From: Campylobacteraceae bacterium | GTDB taxonomy: Bacteria; Campylobacterota; Campylobacteria; Campylobacterales; Sulfurovaceae | Assembly: GCA_026986355.1 (NCBI GenBank) | Contig: JALSOO010000194.1 | Span: 1 to 28,941 of the forward strand | Direction: 5' to 3' | DNA: 28,941 nt | Part shown: piece after piece, positions 7,221 through 15,700 of the stretch | Layout of the letters: each line of letters opens with the position of its first letter | How positions within the stretch are numbered: the first letter of the stretch is position 1 | The notes under the pieces: model-generated | Told to the model about the DNA's origin: nothing | What the model saw: only the letters and a program-made list of their open reading frames with translations | Database searches by the model: none | Translations under genes and position numbers: made by a program

Positions 7221-7293
7221 AGTATAAAGCTTAGAACAAAAAGGGGTCAGATTTAAACCTTACCCTTTTTTTGTTTTTTGCTTTATGCTTTTT
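7221..7293 (+). terminator. Long intrinsic terminator after rplA, with a degenerate copy of the palindromic element
   Basis: A 10-bp outer stem (7221-7230 with 7280-7289) encloses an inner stem AAAAAGGGGT/ACCCTTTTT (7238-7247 with 7262-7271). T-runs follow the inner stem (7266-7272) and the outer stem (7289-7293), so it can terminate in two registers. Its inner part, AGGGGTCAGATTT with an imperfect complement, is a decayed version of the palindrome core at 5041-5070. Likely separates rplKA from rplJL partially. Confidence 0.65.
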
Positions 7294-7370
7294 GGGCATA
7301 TAAATCTTAGACTAAAGATAGAAGGGGCGAAAGCTTAATAGATAACTTTGAAAGAGGTTTGTTAAACATA
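7294..7370 (+). promoter_or_regulatory. Candidate L10 autoregulatory leader of rplJL
   Basis: Two GAAA-tetraloop hairpins are visible: GC-GAAA-GC at 7327-7334 and AACTTT-GAAA-GAGGTT (with G-U pairs) at 7344-7359. Bacterial rplJ leaders commonly carry an L10(L12)4-binding structure, and this is its expected place. A TATAAA at 7299-7304 could be a weak rplJ promoter. The structure was not compared with a covariance model. Confidence 0.35.
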
Positions 7371-7426
7371 TAGGGGTCAGAGGCAGGGGTCAGACTTAAG
7401 TCTGACCCCTGACCTCTGACCTCCTA
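7371..7426. repeat. Imperfect 56-bp palindrome (REP-like element), copy 2
   Basis: Core 7385-7410 is identical to the core of copy 1. Arms extend to TAGGGGTCAGAGGC on the left and its complement on the right with one unpaired A at 7412 and another small bulge near 7424. The left arm itself contains a second AGGGGTCAGA, so the motif is nested. It lies 36 bases before the rplJ start, within its leader; there is no T-run after it. Confidence 0.8.
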
Positions 7427-7461
7427 TCTGTTTACCCTTTTAGAAGTCGGAAGGAGAAAAA

Positions 7462-7947
7462 ATGACTAGAATTGAAAAAGAGACTATAGTAAATGAACTT
7501 AGTACTGCTTTTGCAGAACAGGGTGCTGTAATCGTTTGTGATTACAAAGGTATGAGTGTTGAAGCATTAGAGGGTGTAAGAGCATTAGCTAGAGAGAATG
7601 ATGTACATGTTCGTGTTGTAAAAAATACACTTGCAGGTATTGCACTTAAAAATGCAAACTGTGAAGAGATGGAACTTGTAGATAACAATATCTTTATTTG
7701 GGGTGAAGACCAGATAGCAACATGTAAAGTAGCTGATAAATCTGCTATTGCAAATAAAGATAACTTCTCTATTAAATCTGGAGTAATCGAATCTAAAGTA
7801 GCTGATTTAGCAACTATTGAAGCGATGGCTAAACTTCCAGGTAGAGATGAACTTCTTGGTATGCTACTTAATGTTTGGAATGCACCTGTGCAAAACTTTA
7901 CAATAGGTATGAGTGCTTTAGCTAAAAAGCTAGAAGAAGAGGCGTAA
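7462..7947 (+). CDS. rplJ: 50S ribosomal protein L10
   Basis: 161 residues, base of the L12 stalk. The N-terminal half has the L10 pattern AVIVCDYKGMSVEALEGVR and RVVKNTLAGIAL; the C-terminal helix (about 130-161, ending SALAKKLEEE) holds the L12 dimers. GGAAGGAG lies before the ATG. rplL follows after 59 bases. Confidence 0.97.
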   Translation: MTRIEKETIVNELSTAFAEQGAVIVCDYKGMSVEALEGVRALARENDVHVRVVKNTLAGIALKNANCEEMELVDNNIFIWGEDQIATCKVADKSAIANKDNFSIKSGVIESKVADLATIEAMAKLPGRDELLGMLLNVWNAPVQNFTIGMSALAKKLEEEA

Positions 7948-8006
7948 ATAGTAGAGGTTTTGACCTCTATGATTAAAAATATATAAATGATTAAAAGGAA
8001 TTAAAA

Positions 8007-8372
8007 ATGGCAACAACTAAAGAAGATGTTTTAGAATTTATCTCAAATATGTCTGTATTAGAACTTTCTGAACTTGTAAAAGAGTTTGAAGAGAAATTTG
8101 GTGTATCTGCACAAGCTACAGTAGTAGCAGGTGGTGCAGTAGCTGAAGAGGTTGAAGAGCAGACAGAGTTTAATGTTGTTCTTACAGATGCAGGTGCTAA
8201 GAAAATTAATGCTATTAAAGTAGTAAGAGCAATTACAGGTCTTGGACTCAAAGAGGCTAAAGGTGCAGTTGAAAATGCTCCTACAGTACTTAAAGAGGGT
8301 GTATCAAAAGAGGAAGCCGAAGAGCTTAAAAAACAGATTGAAGATGCTGGTGCATCTTGTGAGCTTAAATAG
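8007..8372 (+). CDS. rplL: 50S ribosomal protein L7/L12
   Basis: 121 residues, acidic, three parts: N-terminal dimerisation helices (1-30, LEFISNMSVLELSELVKEFEEKFG), an Ala/Val/Glu flexible hinge (about 36-52), and the C-terminal globular domain that contacts factors (KINAIKVVRAITGLGLKEAK and ENAPTVLKEGVSKEEAEELK, about 65-121). It recruits EF-Tu and EF-G to the ribosome. AAAAGGA precedes the ATG. It is the last ribosomal gene before rpoB. Confidence 0.98.
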   Translation: MATTKEDVLEFISNMSVLELSELVKEFEEKFGVSAQATVVAGGAVAEEVEEQTEFNVVLTDAGAKKINAIKVVRAITGLGLKEAKGAVENAPTVLKEGVSKEEAEELKKQIEDAGASCELK

Positions 8373-8385
8373 TAACTATTTAAGC

Positions 8386-8420
8386 TTATCTCTAAGCAAA
8401 TATATCTTGCTTGGAGATAA
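8386..8420 (+). other. 14-bp hairpin after rplL
   Basis: Stem 8386-8399 pairs with 8407-8420, one G-U pair, 7-base loop. No T-run follows. E. coli has an RNase III site and an attenuator in the same rplL-rpoB spacer; this hairpin could play the processing part. Confidence 0.55.
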
Positions 8421-8445
8421 AAACAGTAATAAAACTCTCTTCTAC

Positions 8446-8493
8446 TGCATTAGTAACAGTGGATTATAACTCTTGTATTGCATTAGTAACAGT
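8446..8493 (+). repeat. Pair of direct repeats upstream of rpoB
   Basis: TGCATTAGTAACAGT occurs at 8446-8460 and again at 8479-8493, 33 bases apart, each preceded by a related AACTCT-type stretch. Three helical turns apart, they could bind one protein on the same DNA face; they could also be a small tandem duplication. Confidence 0.7.
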
Positions 8494-8545
8494 ACAAAAT
8501 CAAATTATTATTATCATTGTAAGAAAAAATCTCTGATATAGAGCC

Positions 8546-8569
8546 AAGCTATTGTGCAATAGTTTTTTT
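8546..8569 (+). terminator. Intrinsic attenuator upstream of rpoB
   Basis: Stem AAGCTATT (8546-8553) with AATAGTTT (8558-8565), GTGC loop, one G-U pair, leading into seven T residues (8563-8569). It sits 48 bases before the rpoB ATG and would lower rpoBC expression relative to rplJL, as the known attenuator does in E. coli. Confidence 0.65.
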
Positions 8570-8617
8570 GTATATCTATACATTTATTAATTAACATAAC
8601 TATAATAAGGTTCGCCC

Positions 8618-11600
8618 ATGTTAAATACTTTACATTCTGGAAATAGATTAAGAGTCAGTTTCGCTAAAACCCCTCAACAAATCGCTGTTCCTAACTTACT
8701 TCAACTTCAACAAAAATCATATGATGATTTTTTAATGATAGGTTCTAAAAACAGAACAGAATCAACCATTGAAAAAGTTTTCCGTTCAGTCTTTCCACTT
8801 CATGACCATCAGAATAGACTTACTTTAGAGTATAAAGGTTCTGAAATTGTTCAGCCTAAGTATACTATTCGTGAGTGTATGGAACGTGGATTGACCTACT
8901 CTGTATCTTTAAAAATGAATATAGCTTTAACGATTTGGAATCGTGATGAGAAGAGTGGAGAGAAACTTGATGCAAAAGAGATAAAAAATCAAGCCGTATA
9001 TGTAAGAGATATACCATTAATGACCAATAGAACATCTTTTATTATAAATGGTGTTGAGAGAGTTGTTGTTAATCAACTTCATAGAAGCCCAGGGGTTATT
9101 TTTAAAGAAGAGGAGGCAACAACGGTTGTCAATAAACTTATCTATTCGGCACAGATTATTCCTGATAGAGGTTCATGGCTCTATTTTGAGTATGATGCCA
9201 AAGATATTTTGTATGCTAGAATTAATAAACGAAGAAAAATCCCTGTAACTATCTTGTTTAGAGCTTTGGATTACTCTAAAGAGGATATTATGAAACTCTT
9301 TTATGACTCTAAAGAGATTTTTGTAAAAGATAATAGATTTGTAACTAAATTTACAGTCAAAGAGTTCTCTGGACGTGCAGCATATGAAATTCGTGATTTG
9401 AATGGAGAGATTGTTGTTGCTGCTTCAAAACGTCTGACCAAGAAAAAAGCTCAAAAACTTCTTGATGATGGTTTAGAGTGGGTAGAGTATCCTCTTGATG
9501 TTCTTATTGAGAGACATCTATCACGTCCAATAATCGACCAAGATAGTGGAGAGGTTCTTTATGATGTAGTAACTCCATTAGATGAGTTAAAACTCAAAAA
9601 GATTATTGATGCTGGTGTTGAAAGTTTTAATATTGCTAATGATTTAGATGAAGGTTCAGATGATTCAATTATTAAATCATTTATTGCAGACCATGAATCA
9701 CTTAGACTTCTTAAACAGACTGAAGATATTGAAGATGAGAATGAACTAGCTGTTATTCGTATCTACAAAGTGATGAGACCAGGAGAACCTGTAACAGTTG
9801 AAGCAGCTAAAAATTTCTTGAGACAGCTATTCTTTGATCCAGAGAGATATGATTTGACAAAAGTTGGTCGTATGAAGATGAATCATAAGTTAGGGCTTAA
9901 TGTGCCTGAATATGTAACCGTTATGACTGCTGAAGATATTATCCATACGGTAAAATATCTCTCTAAAGTTAAAAATGGTTCGGGTCATATTGATGATAGA
10001 GACCACTTGGGAAATAGAAGAATTAGAGCTATTGGAGAGCTTCTTGGTAATGAACTCTATAATGGTCTAACTAAGATGCAAAAAGCAATCAAAGATAAGA
10101 TGACTACACTATCTGGTACACTTGATGAGTTGATGCCACACGATTTGGTTAACTCTAAAATGATTACCAATACTATCTTGGAGTTCTTTTCGTCTGGGCA
10201 ACTTTCGCAATTTATGGATCAAACCAATCCACTATCAGAAGTAACACACAAAAGAAGACTCTCAGCACTTGGAGAGGGTGGTTTAGTAAAAGAGAGAGCT
10301 GGATTTGAGGTTAGAGATGTTCACCCAACTCACTATGGACGTATCTGTCCTATCGAGACACCAGAGGGACAAAATATTGGTCTGATTAATACCCTTGCTA
10401 CCTATGCAAAAGTAAACGCTTTAGGATTTATTGAAGCACCCTATAATAAGGTTGTTGATGGTGTTATCCAAGATGAGATTGTCTATCTAACAGCAACACA
10501 AGAGGAGGATTTGGTTATTGCTCCTGCATCAACAAAAGTTGTAGATAGAGTTATTGTTGATGAGCTTATTGAGACGCGTTGTAATGGAGAGATTTTATTA
10601 AATGAGACTAAAAAAGTTTCGCTTATTGATATATCTCCACTTATGGTTTCAGGTTCTGCTGCTGCGTTGATTCCTTTCTTGGAACATGATGATGCTAACC
10701 GTGCCTTAATGGGTTCAAATATGCAACGACAAGCTGTTCCTCTTCTTAGAACAGAGGCACCAGTAGTTGGAACAGGTATGGAGGCTATTGTAAGTCGTGA
10801 TGCATGGGAGTCTGTAAAAGCTAAAAGAGCAGGGCGTGTAGAGAAAGTTGACTCTAAAAATATCTATATTTTAGGAGAAGATGATGGAGGTGTATTTATC
10901 GACCACTATCCAATGGAAAAAAATATGCGTACGAACCAAAATACAACCTTTACTCAAACACCAACAGCAAAATTGGGTGATGTAGTAAAAGCAGGTCAGG
11001 TTATCGCTGATGGACCAAATATGGATATGGGAGAACTTGCTATTGGTAAAAATATGCGTGTTGCCTTTATGCCTTGGTATGGTTATAACTACGAAGATGC
11101 GATTATCATCTCTGAAAAGATTCTAAGAGAAGATACCTTTACTTCTGTACATACTTATGAAGTAGAGATTGAAGCTAGAGAGCTTAAGCATGGTACAGAG
11201 GAGATTACTAGAGATATTCAGAATATTCGTGAAGATGAGTTAACGCATCTTGATGAGTCTGGGATTGTCAAAGTAGGAACAAATGTTAAACCAGGAATGA
11301 TTCTAGTAGGTAAAGTATCTCCAAAAGGAGAGATTAAACCAACTCCAGAAGAGAGACTACTACGTGCTATATTTGGAGATAAAGCAGGTCATGTTGTTAA
11401 TAAGTCACTTTATTGTAAAGCCTCTATGGAGGGTGTGGTTGTTGATGTCAAGGTCTTTATCAAAAAAGGTCAAGAGCGTGATGCACGAGCCATTCAATCG
11501 TATGAAGAGGAGAAATCTGTTCTTGATGGAGAACATCATGATAAACTCTTGATGATTGATAAAGAGGAGTTACTTAGAATTGCTGATTTACTCTCTAAAT

Positions 11601-12763
11601 CAACTCTTGCCAAAGATGTAACTGTAGCAGGAGTCGATTATAAAGCAGGAGATTCTATTCCTAGAGAGGTTATTATGGAGGTTAACCGTTTTGCATTACG
11701 AACTGTTGTATTATCGTATGACTACTCAATTCAATCTGAGTATAACTCAACTAAAAACTACTTCCAAAGACAGAAAAAGAAGCTAAAAGATGCTCATGAA
11801 GAGAAGTTAAATATCCTTGAAAAAGATGATATATTACCAAATGGTGTGACTAAATTGGTAAAAGTCTATATTGCTACAAAACGTAAGTTAAAAGTAGGGG
11901 ATAAGATGGCAGGTCGTCACGGAAACAAAGGTATTGTATCCAATATTGTACCTGAAATTGATATGCCATATACAAAAGAGGGAAAAACAGTTGATATTAT
12001 CCTAAATCCTCTAGGAGTACCATCACGTATGAACATTGGACAGATTCTCGAAGTACACCTTGGTATGATTGCCAAAGAGCTAGGAGAGCAGATTCAAACT
12101 ATGTTTGATGAACATAAAGAGACAATGATTAGTGACCTTAGAGCTAAAATGGTTGAGATTGCAGATGTAGCAAAGCTTATGAATGCGAAAGAGACTTTAG
12201 ACAAATTAACTGATGATGAGCTATTAGTTTATGCTAGAGATTGGGCAAATGGTGTTAAGTTTGGAGCTTCTGTATTTGAAGGTGCAAACTATGAAGAGTT
12301 TGATAAGTTGTTTAAGTTGGCAAAAATGGATGCTGATGGTAAAACAGAGCTTTACGATGGTAAAACAGGCGAAAAGATGTTAGAGAGAGTTAATGTAGGA
12401 TATATGTATATGTTAAAACTGCATCACTTGGTTGATGAAAAAGTTCATGCTCGTTCAACTGGTCCATACTCACTTGTGACACAACAGCCAGTGGGTGGTA
12501 AAGCACTATTTGGTGGACAGAGATTTGGAGAGATGGAAGTTTGGGCATTAGAAGCCTATGGAGCTTCACATATTCTAAAAGAGATGTTGACCATTAAATC
12601 TGATGATGTAGATGGACGTACTCGTGCATTCCGTGCGATTACCAAAGGCGAAAGCGTTCCAGAATCAGGTGTACCTGAAACTATGTTCGTATTAACAAAA
12701 GAGCTTCAAGCACTGGGACTAGATGTAGATTTATTTGATAAGATAAAAGAAGAGGAGGCATAA
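8618..12763 (+). CDS. rpoB: RNA polymerase beta subunit
   Basis: 1381 residues, full length. Rifampicin-pocket segment FSSGQLSQFMDQTNPLSE and then THKRRLSALG, around residues 524-552, is wild type: D534 and the following His and Ser correspond to E. coli D516, H526 and S531, predicting sensitivity. The HPTHYGRICPIETPEGQN segment, KLKVGDKMAGRHGNKG near 1093-1108 and the C-terminal RFGEMEVWALEAYGA clamp region are intact. ATAAGG precedes the ATG. The stop overlaps the rpoC start by one base (TAATG). The subunit is not fused to beta-prime, unlike Helicobacter and Wolinella. Confidence 0.99.
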   Translation: MLNTLHSGNRLRVSFAKTPQQIAVPNLLQLQQKSYDDFLMIGSKNRTESTIEKVFRSVFPLHDHQNRLTLEYKGSEIVQPKYTIRECMERGLTYSVSLKMNIALTIWNRDEKSGEKLDAKEIKNQAVYVRDIPLMTNRTSFIINGVERVVVNQLHRSPGVIFKEEEATTVVNKLIYSAQIIPDRGSWLYFEYDAKDILYARINKRRKIPVTILFRALDYSKEDIMKLFYDSKEIFVKDNRFVTKFTVKEFSGRAAYEIRDLNGEIVVAASKRLTKKKAQKLLDDGLEWVEYPLDVLIERHLSRPIIDQDSGEVLYDVVTPLDELKLKKIIDAGVESFNIANDLDEGSDDSIIKSFIADHESLRLLKQTEDIEDENELAVIRIYKVMRPGEPVTVEAAKNFLRQLFFDPERYDLTKVGRMKMNHKLGLNVPEYVTVMTAEDIIHTVKYLSKVKNGSGHIDDRDHLGNRRIRAIGELLGNELYNGLTKMQKAIKDKMTTLSGTLDELMPHDLVNSKMITNTILEFFSSGQLSQFMDQTNPLSEVTHKRRLSALGEGGLVKERAGFEVRDVHPTHYGRICPIETPEGQNIGLINTLATYAKVNALGFIEAPYNKVVDGVIQDEIVYLTATQEEDLVIAPASTKVVDRVIVDELIETRCNGEILLNETKKVSLIDISPLMVSGSAAALIPFLEHDDANRALMGSNMQRQAVPLLRTEAPVVGTGMEAIVSRDAWESVKAKRAGRVEKVDSKNIYILGEDDGGVFIDHYPMEKNMRTNQNTTFTQTPTAKLGDVVKAGQVIADGPNMDMGELAIGKNMRVAFMPWYGYNYEDAIIISEKILREDTFTSVHTYEVEIEARELKHGTEEITRDIQNIREDELTHLDESGIVKVGTNVKPGMILVGKVSPKGEIKPTPEERLLRAIFGDKAGHVVNKSLYCKASMEGVVVDVKVFIKKGQERDARAIQSYEEEKSVLDGEHHDKLLMIDKEELLRIADLLSKSTLAKDVTVAGVDYKAGDSIPREVIMEVNRFALRTVVLSYDYSIQSEYNSTKNYFQRQKKKLKDAHEEKLNILEKDDILPNGVTKLVKVYIATKRKLKVGDKMAGRHGNKGIVSNIVPEIDMPYTKEGKTVDIILNPLGVPSRMNIGQILEVHLGMIAKELGEQIQTMFDEHKETMISDLRAKMVEIADVAKLMNAKETLDKLTDDELLVYARDWANGVKFGASVFEGANYEEFDKLFKLAKMDADGKTELYDGKTGEKMLERVNVGYMYMLKLHHLVDEKVHARSTGPYSLVTQQPVGGKALFGGQRFGEMEVWALEAYGASHILKEMLTIKSDDVDGRTRAFRAITKGESVPESGVPETMFVLTKELQALGLDVDLFDKIKEEEA

Positions 12764-15700
12764 TGAGTGATTTTTTAGATGGTTTAGCACCTATTAACTT
12801 GACTACAGAAGAGAGACCAATGGATATATATGCAATGCGTTTACGTGTTGCAAGTCCTGAGAAAGTATTGTCATGGTCATATGGAGAGGTTAAAAAACCT
12901 GAAACAATTAACTATAGAACCTTAAAACCTGAAAGAGATGGACTCTTTTGTGCTAAGACGTTTGGACCTGTAAGAGATTATGAGTGTCTTTGTGGTAAAT
13001 ATAAAAAGATGCGTTACAAAGGTGTTGTTTGTGAAAAGTGTGGGGTTGAAGTAACTACTTCAAAAGTAAGACGTAATCGCATGGGTCATATTGATTTAGT
13101 AGCTCCTGTTGCTCATATTTGGTATGTATCTTCATTACCATCACGAATTGGAACACTTTTGGGTGTCAAGATGAAAGATTTAGAGCGTGTACTCTACTAT
13201 GAAGCATATATTGTAAAAGAGCCAGGAGAGGCGTGTTATGACTCTGAGGGTGCTACACCTCTTGCGAAATATGATGTATTAAATGAAGAGCAGTATCAAT
13301 CTATAGAACAGCGTTTTCCAGATTCTGGGCTAGATGCACGAATGGGTGGAGAGGTCGTTCAAGAACTTCTTGCAGAGTTAGATTTAGTTGATATGTTTTC
13401 TGGACTAAAAGAGGATATTTTAGCAACTAAATCAGAAGCTAAAAAGAAGACTATTGTTAAACGTCTTAAAGTTATTGAATCATTCTTAAACTCTGGAAAC
13501 AGACCAGAGTGGATGATGCTTACTATTTTACCAGTTATGCCACCAGACCTTAGACCACTTGTTAGTCTTGATGGTGGTAAATTTGCTGTTTCAGATGTTA
13601 ACGACCTTTACCGAAGAGTTATTAACCGTAACCAACGTCTTAAAAGATTGGTTGAACTTGATGCTCCTGAAATTATTGTTAGAAATGAAAAAAGAATGCT
13701 TCAAGAGGCTGTTGATGCACTCTTTGATAATGGTAGAAGAGGAAACTCTGTAAAAGGTGCAAATAAACGACCACTTAAATCTCTTTCAGAAGTAATTAAA
13801 GGTAAGCAGGGACGTTTTAGACAAAACTTACTTGGTAAACGTGTCGATTTCTCTGGACGTTCGGTTATTGTTGTAGGACCTAGTCTCAAAATGGACGAGT
13901 GTGGGTTGCCAAAAATTATGGCACTTGAGTTGTTTAAGCCTCACGTTATGGCAAAGCTTGAAGAGCGTGGATATGCTACTACTCTAAAACAAGCTAAAAA
14001 GATGATTGAAACCAAACAAAATGAGGTTTGGGAGTGTTTGGAAGATGTGGTTGATGGTCACCCTGTACTGCTTAACCGTGCACCAACACTTCATAAACTA
14101 TCAATTCAAGCCTTCCACCCAAAACTTATTGATGGAAAAGCAATTCAACTTCACCCACTTGTTTGTGCTGCTTTTAATGCCGACTTTGATGGGGATCAAA
14201 TGGCTGTACACATTCCTTTGTCTGATGAAGCGATTGCTGAAGCTAAAATCTTGATGTTGGCTTCTATGAATATCCTACTTCCAGCTTCTGGTAAAGCGAT
14301 TGCCGTACCATCACAAGATATGATTTTAGGTCTCTATTATCTAACACTTATCAAGATTGACGTGGTTGGAGAGCATAAACTTTTTGCTAATGTTGATGAG
14401 GTAATGATTGCTAATGAGCAAGGAGGTCTTGACCTTAATGCCAAGATTAGAACTGTTGTTAATGGTAAGATTATCAATACAACAGCAGGTAGAGTTATCT
14501 TAAAAGCGATTATCCCTGATTATGTTCCTCAAAGTTATTGGAATAAAGTTCTAAAGAAAAAAGATATATCTGCATTGGTTGATTATATCTATGCAAAAAG
14601 TGGTATCTCTTATACATCTGAATTCTTAGATAATTTAAAAAATATTGGTTTTAAATATGCTACTAAATCTGGTGTATCTATCTCTATTGATGATATTAAA
14701 GTTCCAGATGAGAAAGAGACAACAGTTGTTGAGGCAAAAAAACAGGTTATTGAGATTCAAAAGCAGTTTGGTAAAGGTCTATTAACAGAGCAAGAGCGTT
14801 ATAATAAGATTATTGATATTTGGACAGATACTAATAATCAAGTGGCTTCTGACTTGATGAAACTTATCAAGATAGATAAAGATGGATTTAACTCGGTTCA
14901 CATGATGGCAGATTCAGGTGCTAGGGGTTCGGCAGCACAGATTAGACAACTTTCAGGAATGAGGGGTCTAATGGCAAAATCAGATGGTTCAATTATTGAA
15001 ACACCCATTACCTCAAACTTCCGTGAGGGGCTAAATGTACTTGAGTACTTTATTTCAACACACGGTGCAAGAAAAGGTCTTGCCGATACGGCAATGAAAA
15101 CAGCAAGTGCAGGGTATTTGACCAGAAAACTAATTGATGTTGCTCAAAATGTAAAAGTAATTATGCATGATTGTGGTACACATGAGGGTGTTGATGTTTC
15201 AGATATTTATGTGGGTAATGAGCTTATTGAACCACTTTCAGACAGAGTCTATGGACGGGTAATTGCACAAGATATTATTGACCCTATTACTTCTGAAGTA
15301 TTGGTGAGTGAAGGAACAATGATTGATGAAGAGAGAGCAAGACTAATCTCTGAATCTGGTGTACGTTCTGTAAATATTAGAACATCGGTAACGTGTAAAG
15401 CACCTAAAGGTATCTGTGCAAAATGTTATGGTCTAAATATGGCTGAAAACAAAGTAGTTAAACGTGGAGAGGCTGTTGGTGTTGTTGCTGCTCAATCTAT
15501 TGGAGAGCCTGGAACACAGCTAACACTGCGTACCTTCCACACAGGGGGAACTGCTACAGCAGGTAAAGAGGAGCGTCAAGTTATCGCCAATAAAGAGGGG
15601 TTTATACGTTATTACAACTTAAATGTTTATAGAAACTCTGAAAATAAACTCTTGGTATCCAACCGAAGAAATGCAGGTGTACTCTTGGTTGAGCCTAAGG

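Noticed and set aside
5028..7426. Palindromes as ends of a composite transposon carrying secE to rplA
   Set aside because: The enclosed genes are in their ancestral core order, and no target duplications or transposase are present.
8446..8493. Direct repeats as a CRISPR remnant
   Set aside because: Only two 15-base units, no leader or cas genes, and the unit is too short.
8601..8606. TATAAT just before rpoB as a promoter
   Set aside because: It overlaps the ribosome binding site, would leave a leader of only about 5 bases, and has no -35; more likely chance in AT-rich DNA.
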